DNA of 12,093 bases from an uncultured Curtobacterium sp. (GTDB taxonomy: Bacteria; Actinomycetota; Actinomycetes; Actinomycetales; Microbacteriaceae), in contig CAJYIG010000104.1 of the NCBI GenBank assembly GCA_913774725.1, forward strand, positions 1 to 12,093. Direction: 5' to 3'. How positions within the stretch are numbered: position 1 is the first letter of the stretch; each line of letters starts with the position of its first letter. The position numbers and the translations under genes were made by a program. This document shows, one piece after another, positions 1 to 5,609 of this stretch. The notes under the pieces were generated by a model. The model made no database searches and was not told where the DNA came from. It was given only the letters and a program-made list of their open reading frames with translations.

Positions 1-2
1 GC

Positions 3-53
3 TGGATGATCAGCCGCGGCCTGGGGCACGCCGTCGTCCACGGCCACCACTGA
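3..53 (+). CDS. 3' end of a possible unidentified gene (partial, runs off the left edge)
   Basis: One frame is open from the left edge to a TGA at 51-53 and would encode a C-terminal tail of 16 residues ending GHAVVHGHH. The stop sits about ten bases before a perfect hairpin at 64-97, which is what the end of a rightward transcript would look like. The fragment is too short to name. The opposite strand is also open here, so a minus-strand gene reading out of the window cannot be excluded. Confidence 0.35.
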   Translation, partial: WMISRGLGHAVVHGHH

Positions 54-63
54 GGCCGACACC

Positions 64-97
64 GAGCGCCGCCGAGCATCACCACTCGGCGGCGCTC
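64..97. terminator. Bidirectional hairpin terminator
   Basis: A perfect 13-bp inverted repeat (64-76 with 85-97) encloses an 8-base loop. It lies 14 bases beyond the stop codon of the minus-strand mhuD-like gene and about ten bases past the putative + strand stop at 53. It fits a terminator shared by convergent genes. There is no strong T-tract on either side, as is common in high-GC actinobacteria. Confidence 0.75.
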
Positions 98-111
98 CGT
101 CGGGAGCGCGG

Positions 112-399
112 TCAGAGGGTGACGGTCTCGAACTCGAGGAGTTCCGCGCCGGTGGCGACGGGGTTGCCGCCGCCGTGGTGGGCTCCGGCCTGGCCAGTGC
201 GCCACGCCTGGGAGGAGTCCTCGTCGGCCCAGGTGGAGACGACGAAGTAGCGGCTGCCGCCGGCGGTGGGACGGAGGAGCTGGAAGCCCTCGAAGCCGGG
301 CTGCTGCTCGACGTCGTGGTTCCGGCCGACGAAGCGCGCTTCGAGGTCGGCGCCCTTGCCCTCGGGGACGGTGATGGCGTTGATCTTCACGACGGACAT
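112..399 (-). CDS. mhuD: MhuD/IsdG-type heme-degrading monooxygenase (antibiotic biosynthesis monooxygenase fold)
   Basis: The protein has 95 residues, about the size of a single ABM ferredoxin-like domain; such proteins act as cytoplasmic dimers. It closely resembles remembered Mycobacterium MhuD: an N-terminal VVKINAI strand, a central PGFEGFQLLRP stretch, YFVVSTW, and a tail NPVATGAELLEFE. The heme-site residues of MhuD fall at the same numbers here: Asn7, Trp66 and His75. Known family members open the heme ring and release iron; MhuD makes mycobilins without releasing CO. The start is supported by an AGAGGA ribosome binding site 6 bases before the ATG. It is the last gene of the ArsR-CDF operon, 20 bases after the exporter stop. 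The family match is strong; the actual substrate here is inferred. Confidence 0.88.
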   Translation of the reverse strand: MSVVKINAITVPEGKGADLEARFVGRNHDVEQQPGFEGFQLLRPTAGGSRYFVVSTWADEDSSQAWRTGQAGAHHGGGNPVATGAELLEFETVTL

Positions 400-419
400 G
401 GTGTTCCTCTCGATGGTGG

Positions 420-1469
420 TCAGTGCTGGTGTGCGTGGGCGGCGGGAGTGACGGTGAACTCGTCGACGTTGCCCATCGCCTCGTGCACGTGCTCGGCGGC
501 ATGCTCCGCGATGTGCTCCGCGTCGTGCAGTGCGGTGGCGGTGACCTCGACGGTGGCGGAGCCGGTGAGGCGGTGGCCGACCCACCGGAGGCGGAGGTTC
601 CGCACGCCCTCGACGCCGGTGGTGTGCTCGAGAGCGTGCGCGGCCTTTCCCAGGAGGGTGGGGTCGATGGCGTCCATGAGACGAGCCCCGATGGACTTCA
701 CCGTCCCCCAGAGCAGGACCATGATCGAGACGGAGATGAGCAGGCCGATGATCGGGTCTGCGATCGGGAACCCGAGGAGCACGCCGATCGCGCCGAGGAC
801 GACCGACAGGGACGTGAACCCGTCGAGGCGGGCGTGGACGCCGTCGGCGACGAGCGCGGCGGAGCCGATCTTCTGGCCGACGCGGATGCGGTAGATCGCG
901 ACGGCTTCGTTGCCGGCGAAGCCGATGAGGCCGGCGGCGACGAGCAGCCATGGGTTCTCGATCGGCCGGGGGTTGATGAACCGGTCGATGGCTTGCCAGC
1001 CGGCGACGACGGCGGAGAGGGCGACGACGAAGACGATGAACATGCCCGCGAGGTCTTCGGCGCGGCCGTACCCGTAGGTGTAGCGGCGGTTCGCGACCCG
1101 TCGGCCGAGGACGAACGCGATCCACAGCGGCACCGCCGTCAGCGCGTCCGCGAAGTTGTGGATCGTGTCCGCCAGGAGCGCGATCGACCCAGTGAACGCG
1201 ACGATCACCGCCTGCAGCACCGTCGTGGCGAGAAGGATGAACAGGCTGATCTTCAAGGCCCGGACACCCGCGGTGCTGGCTTCCAACGCGTCGTCGATCG
1301 AGTCCGCCGAGTCGTGCGTGTGCGGCACGAACAGGTCGTACAGGAACCCCTTCACGCCGCCATGCGGGTGCGAGTGTCCGTGCTCGCCGTGGTCGTGGTC
1401 GTGGTCGTGACCGTGACCGTGGGGATGGTCTTGACCGGTGTGGGCCGCAGCGTGGTCGTGGCCGGTCAT
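420..1469 (-). CDS. Cation diffusion facilitator (CDF/ZnT-type) metal exporter with His-rich tails
   Basis: This 349-residue inner-membrane protein should export Zn2+ or a similar divalent cation in exchange for protons. About six hydrophobic segments span residues 72-265, followed by a cytoplasmic C-terminal domain. The transport-site motifs are visible: HNFAD (His104, Asp108) in the second helix and HARLD (His212, Asp216) in the fifth. HxxxD in both helices is the pattern of zinc-selecting members; FieF/YiiP has an Asp pair in the second helix. The first 36 residues are packed with His and Asp, and the C-terminus has further His clusters (315-330) and ends HAHQH, probably extra metal-binding tails. 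The ATG overlaps the ArsR stop as ATGA, which implies translational coupling and fixes the start. Metal identity is inferred. Confidence 0.93.
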   Translation of the reverse strand: MTGHDHAAAHTGQDHPHGHGHDHDHDHGEHGHSHPHGGVKGFLYDLFVPHTHDSADSIDDALEASTAGVRALKISLFILLATTVLQAVIVAFTGSIALLADTIHNFADALTAVPLWIAFVLGRRVANRRYTYGYGRAEDLAGMFIVFVVALSAVVAGWQAIDRFINPRPIENPWLLVAAGLIGFAGNEAVAIYRIRVGQKIGSAALVADGVHARLDGFTSLSVVLGAIGVLLGFPIADPIIGLLISVSIMVLLWGTVKSIGARLMDAIDPTLLGKAAHALEHTTGVEGVRNLRLRWVGHRLTGSATVEVTATALHDAEHIAEHAAEHVHEAMGNVDEFTVTPAAHAHQH

Positions 1470-1828
1470 GCGCTCTCCCGCTCCCCGCGGTGGTGCGGTG
1501 CCGCGCCGACGACGTGCTCGGCCTGCTTCACGGCATCGATCACGAGCTCCGACGCATGCTCGTCCGTCAACCGGTAGTAGACCGTGGTCCCCTCCCGGCG
1601 GGTCGACACCATCCGTGCCAGACGGAGCTTGGCCAGGTGCTGCGAGACACCTGCAGCACTTTTGTCGACGACCTCAGCCAGCCGGTTCACGGACAGCTCC
1701 TCAGCGCCGCGCAGCGCGAGGATGATCTTCACCCGCGTGGCATCCGCGAGCATCGCGAACACCTCCACCGCGAGCTCGACGTACTCGGACTCAGGGCTCA
1801 ATCCGCAGGGCTGCTTGTCTACGTGCAC
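1466..1828 (-). CDS. ArsR/SmtB-family metal-sensing transcriptional repressor
   Basis: This 120-residue winged-helix repressor probably controls its own operon. The recognition helix region is residues 46-72 (KSAAGVSQHLAKL), followed by the wing (TRREGTTVYYRL). In the last helix a metal site of the NmtR/CzrA type is partly present: Asp89, His91 and His105. The expected second histidine, 11 residues after His91, is Gln102. Extra candidate ligands are His2 and Cys8 at the N-terminus and His112-His113 near the C-terminus. The family typically leaves DNA when zinc, nickel or cobalt binds. The start is GTG, with no ribosome binding site and a -10-like box (TAGTAT) ending 6 bases before it, so the mRNA is probably leaderless. 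The stop overlaps the exporter ATG by 4 bases. The metal sensed is not certain. Confidence 0.9.
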   Translation of the reverse strand: MHVDKQPCGLSPESEYVELAVEVFAMLADATRVKIILALRGAEELSVNRLAEVVDKSAAGVSQHLAKLRLARMVSTRREGTTVYYRLTDEHASELVIDAVKQAEHVVGAAPHHRGERESA

Positions 1829-1834
1829 ACGCAG

Positions 1835-1840
1835 ATACTA
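1835..1840 (-). promoter_or_regulatory. -10 element of a likely leaderless promoter for the ArsR-CDF-mhuD operon
   Basis: On the minus strand TAGTAT ends 6 bases before the GTG of the ArsR gene, so transcription should begin at or next to the first codon. No clear -35 box is visible. GTATC occurs twice as a direct repeat 15 bases apart (1834-1838 and 1849-1853), covering the -10 and spacer, where a repressor would act. It could be the ArsR operator, but it is not a clean palindrome. Confidence 0.55.
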
Positions 1841-1860
1841 CACAAGCCGATACGGCGTCT

Positions 1861-1880
1861 CGATGGACGATCGGCTATCG
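1861..1880. promoter_or_regulatory. Imperfect 20-bp palindrome upstream of the ArsR gene (candidate operator)
   Basis: The 20 bases match as an inverted repeat at 8 of 10 positions, with CGAT and ATCG at the ends. The site lies about 30-50 bases upstream of the ArsR start, in the gap before and the last codons of the acetyltransferase gene. A self-regulating ArsR protein would need an operator nearby. The sequence does not match a known ArsR operator that I can recall, so this is only a candidate. Confidence 0.25.
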
Positions 1881-2444
1881 GACGGTCCGAGCGGCGGCCC
1901 ACTCGCGCTCGAGCATGGCGTACTGGTAGCCGTCGACCCAGCCGAGGTCGGCGTGCCAGGAGTCTTCGATGCCGTGCTGTTCGCGTCGCATGCCGTTCTT
2001 CTCGAGGACGCGGGCGGAGGCGACGTTGTCCGCGTTACAGCTCGCGGTGACGCGTCTGAGCCGGAGCACGTCGAACGCTGCGGTCAGGAGGCCGCATGCC
2101 AGGTCTGTTCCGAGTCCGTGCCCGGCGAGGTCGGGTTGCAGCATGTAACCGATGACGCCTTGCGTCGCCAGCGGCATACCGGGTTGTCCCAGACCGTCGA
2201 CGACGTCGAGGAAGCCCAGGCCGGCGAGCTGGCCGTCCAGCTCCGCGATGCAGGAGAAGTCGGTGTCGCTGTCGGGGATGCTGGCCCACTCTCGGGCGTA
2301 GGCGTCCGGGTTGACGTGGGTGCGAAGCATGAACCGGTTGATGACCGGGTTGTTTCGCAGCGCGACGAGCTGGTCTGCATCCTCGGGCCGAGGATCGCGG
2401 AGGAGGAGGGCTCCGCTCTGCGCGGGCCACGGAGAAGTGCGCAC
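1875..2444 (-). CDS. GNAT N-acetyltransferase, RimJ/RimL-like
   Basis: This 189-residue protein should transfer an acetyl group from acetyl-CoA to an amine. Features of the RimJ/RimL branch are an early LLLRDPRPEDADQL strand-helix, the acetyl-CoA pyrophosphate loop around residues 106-113 (LAGHGLGT), then RVTASCNADNVAS and VLEKNGM (132-152), the typical terminal helix of the fold. The substrate cannot be told; relatives acetylate ribosomal protein N-termini, antibiotics or small metabolites. The start is GTG with a GGGAGG ribosome binding site 8 bases upstream. It reads toward the ArsR operon, ending 46 bases before it. The operon has its own promoter, so the two are probably functionally separate. 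Confidence 0.88.
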   Translation of the reverse strand: MRTSPWPAQSGALLLRDPRPEDADQLVALRNNPVINRFMLRTHVNPDAYAREWASIPDSDTDFSCIAELDGQLAGLGFLDVVDGLGQPGMPLATQGVIGYMLQPDLAGHGLGTDLACGLLTAAFDVLRLRRVTASCNADNVASARVLEKNGMRREQHGIEDSWHADLGWVDGYQYAMLEREWAAARTVR

Positions 2445-2557
2445 CCTGTCATCCTCCCAAGGGTCCGATTCAGTGAGCGATCGTTCATCGGGACCGCCAG
2501 CATCACCCTGAGTGCAGTCGAATCGACAGCTGCCGAGACGAGTGGGACTGTAACTGT

Positions 2558-3226
2558 GTGGGAGCGATGTCGAAGCGCGCCAAGGGCTGGTTCTTCATCT
2601 GGGTCAGCCTGTTGTTTCCTGCAATAGCGATCAGCACGCTCGCCTTCGGGGCGCTCGGCGATCCGGACCGTTCCGACTGGCCTATCTGGACGGGGGTGAT
2701 CGTGCTGCTGTCGGCAGCCGTTGTTGTTGCTTACATCTGGGTGTTCCGCAGCATGCGCGCTCTCCGAGCGCCGGATCGTAGCGGCCGACAGGCCACCGGT
2801 CGGACCGCGCGCGTGAGCATCGTGTCGAGCCAGCAACCAAAGGGTGCAACACAGCGTCTCGCCGCACCGTGGCGTCCGCTGCTCGGCAATCGCTACGCCG
2901 TCGAGATCGCGCGCAGGAAGCTCTCTTTCGCCGTCGCGATCTCCGCGCAACTCGCGATCTGGGCGCTGGTTTGGGCCCTCGGACTCATGCACATCGGTCC
3001 GACCTGGATCTTCCCGGTCCTGATCATCGGGTCGGGCGCAGTGACGGTCGCGACGATCGTGCGCTTCGGCCGATTCGGTGCGCGGGTCCGGCGCGACCTC
3101 GCAGCTCACGGCGTGCACGTGCGGGAGCTCCTGGTCGCTCGAAGACCAGACGACGTCCAGCAGTGGGCGGGCCGAAACCACGTTGATCTCCACGTCGTCG
3201 CCCAGATCGGAGACCATCGTCGCTGA
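2558..3226 (+). CDS. Four-helix membrane protein of unknown function
   Basis: This protein of about 222 residues was not recognised. Four hydrophobic segments are visible at about 11-32, 43-64, 122-143 and 150-170. They form two hairpins separated by a basic loop (65-121), with a cytoplasmic-looking tail rich in Arg and Asp after 171. The layout resembles small actinobacterial membrane proteins of undefined role. The start is uncertain: GTG at 2558 has a weak GTGGGA about 10 bases upstream, while the ATG at 2567 has GGGAG only 2 bases before it. It is divergent from the acetyltransferase, with 113 bases between them in which I see no convincing promoter. It converges on the ASCH gene. Codon use looks somewhat less G+C-extreme than in the genes right of 5600. 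Confidence 0.7.
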   Translation: MGAMSKRAKGWFFIWVSLLFPAIAISTLAFGALGDPDRSDWPIWTGVIVLLSAAVVVAYIWVFRSMRALRAPDRSGRQATGRTARVSIVSSQQPKGATQRLAAPWRPLLGNRYAVEIARRKLSFAVAISAQLAIWALVWALGLMHIGPTWIFPVLIIGSGAVTVATIVRFGRFGARVRRDLAAHGVHVRELLVARRPDDVQQWAGRNHVDLHVVAQIGDHRR

Positions 3227-3280
3227 CAGCGATTGCCCAGCCTCTCCGACTGGCGCCGGGGCTGTCGGGTGTCCGATCAG

Positions 3281-3619
3281 CTAGTGAGACGTCTCGATAG
3301 CGAGCTGGGCGACCTCGACGACTGCATCGGACGGCATGTCCGGGTAGTAGTTCTCGCGGAGTTGCTGCGCGAAGAGCTGCATGTCGGTCTCCGGCGGCTG
3401 GTGGGCTTGATCGGGAGTGAGAGTGTCCAGCCGATACCGACGCACGGCGATCACGGTGCCAGCCACCGGTCCTGCCGTCGGGTGCTCGTCGAAGACGAAC
3501 ACGGCTGCTCCCACCGGAACGTCCTCGTTCCATCGAACGGTGGTGACCTTTTCGCCAGACATGACCGCTTCGTGATGCTTGCGATGGAAGTGGATCGTGT
3601 TGGGCACTGCACTGACCAT
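3281..3619 (-). CDS. ASCH-domain (PUA-like) protein
   Basis: This protein of about 112 residues carries the ASCH hallmark GxKxxTxR as GEKVTTVR (Lys24, Thr27, Arg29), preceded by an IHFHRKHHEAVMSG strand-helix. A late segment LRENYYPDMPSDAVVEV matches the usual C-terminal strand of the fold. ASCH proteins are PUA-like. Some bind RNA, and the E. coli relative YqfB hydrolyses N4-acetylcytidine using a Lys-Thr-Glu set; Lys and Thr are present here and several Glu are candidates. The ATG at 3619 was chosen because the fold begins right after it. An ATG at 3697 would add 26 poorly structured residues overlapping the recombinase relic. No strong ribosome binding site supports either. The family is fairly sure, the activity unknown. 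Confidence 0.75.
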   Translation of the reverse strand: MVSAVPNTIHFHRKHHEAVMSGEKVTTVRWNEDVPVGAAVFVFDEHPTAGPVAGTVIAVRRYRLDTLTPDQAHQPPETDMQLFAQQLRENYYPDMPSDAVVEVAQLAIETSH

Positions 3620-3689
3620 GTACCCACTCTGCCGCAGCGGCACAGGGCGGTGACTGGTCGACCAACAGTCCGAGGTGTGCTGCGTCTGA

Positions 3690-4260
3690 TCTGCCATCGG
3701 CTGTCGAGACGAACGCGGTCACCGCGCCGAGGCACGATCCGAGCACACTGCGACCGTGCTGGCCGCTGTGGTGCTGACCAACACCCGCACCGACCACGGC
3801 CTGACTGGCACGAACCGTTGCCGACCCGGTCGCCGCGAAGCCCTCGCTTCCTGCCGCGACGGCGACATCCTGGTGATCGCGAAGCTGGACCGCGCAGCCA
3901 GGAGCCTCCGCGATGCGAAGGACATCGTCGACGAACGCACCGCGAAGAACGTCAGGCTCATCATCGGAGGCTCTGTCCACGACCTCAACGACCCCGTGGT
4001 CGGCTGCCGTCCACCGTCCTCGCGGTGGTGGCTGAGCTCGGATCAGACCTGATTCGAGCCCGAGTGCGCGAGGGCATCGAGATCGCGAAGGCGAAGGGGT
4101 ACCTCCGCGGCCGACAACCCGAGCTCAGCGCCGCGCAGCACCGACATCTCCTCGAGATGAACGAAACCGACACGCACTCGGTCGCCGAGCTCGCCGAACT
4201 GTCCGGTATCGACGAGCGACCGTCTACCGATGCATCGACCGTCACGCTCACCCGACCGCT
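3690..4260 (+). pseudogene. Frameshifted serine recombinase (resolvase/invertase family) relic
   Basis: Pieces of one small serine recombinase (about 190 residues when intact) occur in successive frames. One frame from about 3756 gives DHGLTGTNRCRPG, then DILVIAKLDRAARSLRDA and VRLIIGGSVHDLNDPV. Near 3996 the match jumps frame, consistent with loss of one base, giving GRLPSTVLAVVAELGSDLI and REGIEIAKAKG with the DNA-binding linker. Near 4213 it jumps again, giving ATVYRCIDR, the end of the helix-turn-helix. The catalytic serine motif (YARVS in relatives) is not readable. A degraded match to it, around the bases ACGAACGCG at 3709-3717, suggests the N-terminus decayed too. Boundaries are approximate. 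It is a dead mobile-element or invertase gene and marks past integration here. Confidence 0.8.
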
Positions 4261-4352
4261 GACCAGGCCGATCCGCTTCCAGGCAAACGCGTCCGAGAGC
4301 GGATCGGCTACCCGGACGGCGCGCTACCGAGGCGCGCTTCGCTCCCCGTCGA

Positions 4353-5141
4353 TCACTCACCGAATGAGCGAACGCGCTGTGCCCGTCGACGTTCCGCCCG
4401 TGCCTGCTGGGTCGCCGCTGGCGCGATGATGGCGCGCTCATCGCGGAGGGCGATCTGAGCGTGGTGCCGGTTCATCTCGTCGCTGTCCTCGGCGATGAGT
4501 TCGATGGCTCGTCGAGGTCGGTCGGGGCGGAACAGCACCGCGCAGCGCACCTCTACCGACTCGTCGCGCGCCAACCGCACCAGCTGGTCGTCATCGGGGT
4601 ACCGGAGCCCGTTCGCCGCAGCCGCAGCTCGCACAGCACGATGCCGGTCTGTGATGAGCCGCTCCATCTGGTCCAGGGAGATGCGAGGGTTCGACGCGCA
4701 CATGGCGCGAACCGTCGAGGACGGGTCAGCAAGGAGCGCCTCGAAGATCTGGACGTCGTTGGTGGTCTCTGCTGTCCGCCCTCGAGCTTCGCCGAGGGGA
4801 TCCACCGCGAGCGTCTGCTGCACGGCGAGAGCCAGTGACCTCTGGTCGTCGTCCGCGTACAGATGGGCGAGGACCGCACGGACCCACTTGTCCGGCGAAC
4901 TGGACGCAACCTCGTGGAGCTGCGGGCGGTCGTGGAGGGCGGCGGCAGCCGCGAAGCGGACGACGTCGACATCATCGACGAGGAGACGCCCGATCGTCGA
5001 GTCGTCCGTTGTGACGTTCTCGGCAACAGCGATCCGCACCGGTCTTGCTTCGTGCTCGGCGAGTGCCCGCAGGGTCGTCACGTCCAGCGATGACTCTGCC
5101 TGGAGTCTCGCGGAACGAATGGTGGGCATGGCCATGATCAT
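4353..5141 (-). CDS. HEAT-like / leucine-rich-repeat-variant (LRV) repeat protein
   Basis: This protein of about 262 residues is built from short two-helix repeats. The VRxAxA-type motif appears six times, as VRIAVAEN, VRFAAAAAL, VRAVLAHL, VRAMCASNP, VRAAAAANGL and VRCAVLFRP. Most repeats are 25-28 residues apart, but a longer insert (about 105-140) separates the third and fourth. Such solenoids bind proteins or nucleic acids; no catalytic motif is seen. There is no signal peptide or membrane segment, so it should be cytoplasmic. The C-terminus (250-263) is strongly basic. The start is unclear: in-frame GTG 5156 and ATGs at 5141, 5135 and 5129 all lack a ribosome binding site; 5141 is a compromise. 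It converges on the recombinase relic. Partners are unknown. Confidence 0.72.
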   Translation of the reverse strand: MIMAMPTIRSARLQAESSLDVTTLRALAEHEARPVRIAVAENVTTDDSTIGRLLVDDVDVVRFAAAAALHDRPQLHEVASSSPDKWVRAVLAHLYADDDQRSLALAVQQTLAVDPLGEARGRTAETTNDVQIFEALLADPSSTVRAMCASNPRISLDQMERLITDRHRAVRAAAAANGLRYPDDDQLVRLARDESVEVRCAVLFRPDRPRRAIELIAEDSDEMNRHHAQIALRDERAIIAPAATQQARAERRRAQRVRSFGE

Positions 5142-5284
5142 GGCATCAGACGGCACGGATCAGGCGGGCAGATGTGGTGACGCACACAGTGCTGGGACCG
5201 GCGCTCGGCTGTCACGGCAGCCGATCCGTCATCGAGGATCACCCGGATCGGTCCGCGAGTCGGAGTCTCGAGTGCCCGAGAAGA

Positions 5285-5301
5285 AGGCCCATCTGGCCTG
5301 A
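5285..5301 (-). terminator. Weak hairpin terminator after the tRNA gene
   Basis: Read on the minus strand, AGGCC and GGCCT form a 5-bp stem with a short loop, followed directly by a pyrimidine-rich run (TTCTTCTC). It lies about 28 bases beyond the tRNA 3' end, where a tRNA transcript would be expected to stop. The short stem makes this tentative. Confidence 0.4.
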
Positions 5302-5331
5302 GAACCGAGAGCGGCCCAGATCGTCACGTGG

Positions 5332-5402
5332 AGCGAGTGACGGGAATCGAACCCGCGCTACCAGCTTGGGAAGCTGGAGTTCTACCATTGAACTACACTC
5401 GC
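5332..5402 (-). tRNA. tRNA-Gly (anticodon CCC)
   Basis: The minus strand folds into a full cloverleaf of 71 bases. The acceptor stem GCGAGTG (5402-5396) pairs with CACTCGC (5339-5333). The D arm is GTTC/GAAC. The anticodon stem CCAGC/GCTGG holds the 7-base loop TTCCCAA, so the anticodon is CCC, reading GGG glycine codons. The T arm has the standard TTCGATT loop. CCA is encoded right after the discriminator base, at 5331-5329. The 3' end points toward the accessory region on the left, the orientation in which tRNA genes serve as integration sites. Confidence 0.95.
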
Positions 5403-5427
5403 GCATCCCGACCAGCGGGACGCAGCA

Positions 5428-5456
5428 AGCCTAGCGGATTCTGCGCTGGATGCCAG
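5428..5456 (-). promoter_or_regulatory. Candidate promoter of the tRNA-Gly gene
   Basis: On the minus strand CTGGCA (5456-5451) and TAGGCT (5433-5428) are separated by exactly 17 bases and lie 25 bases upstream of the mature tRNA 5' end. They match the -35 consensus at 4 of 6 and the -10 at 3 of 6 positions. Position and spacing fit a sigma-70-type promoter. Confidence 0.45.
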
Positions 5457-5542
5457 CCGAGCGCGCGCCGCACGGTCCGTGGCGGCGGCGATCCGTGCCT
5501 CCCGGCCGTCGCCGTGTCTCCCCTGTGAGGTCCGTGCGCCGA

Positions 5543-5571
5543 CGGACAGCCCCGGCGGCCGTGTGTACCGT
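5543..5571 (+). promoter_or_regulatory. Candidate promoter for the two-gene unit at 5610
   Basis: CGGACA (5543-5548) and TACCGT preceded by TG (5566-5571) are separated by 17 bases and lie about 38 bases before the start codon. The rest of the gap between the tRNA and this gene (5403-5609) shows no open frame of its own that looks real. The match is reasonable but untested. Confidence 0.4.
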
Positions 5572-5609
5572 CCAGGGGGTTCCGTCGCCCTACCCGGAGG
5601 AGGACCCGG

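Noticed and set aside
423..1577. Plus-strand open frame of about 384 residues antisense to the CDF gene
   Set aside because: It is a repetitive Asp/Gly/Val/Arg shadow of the exporter. The minus strand carries clear transport motifs.
5328..5528. Small open frames reading through the tRNA on the plus strand
   Set aside because: The peptide (VTGIEPALPAW and GNRTRATSLGSW forms) is the familiar false translation of a tRNA gene's reverse strand.
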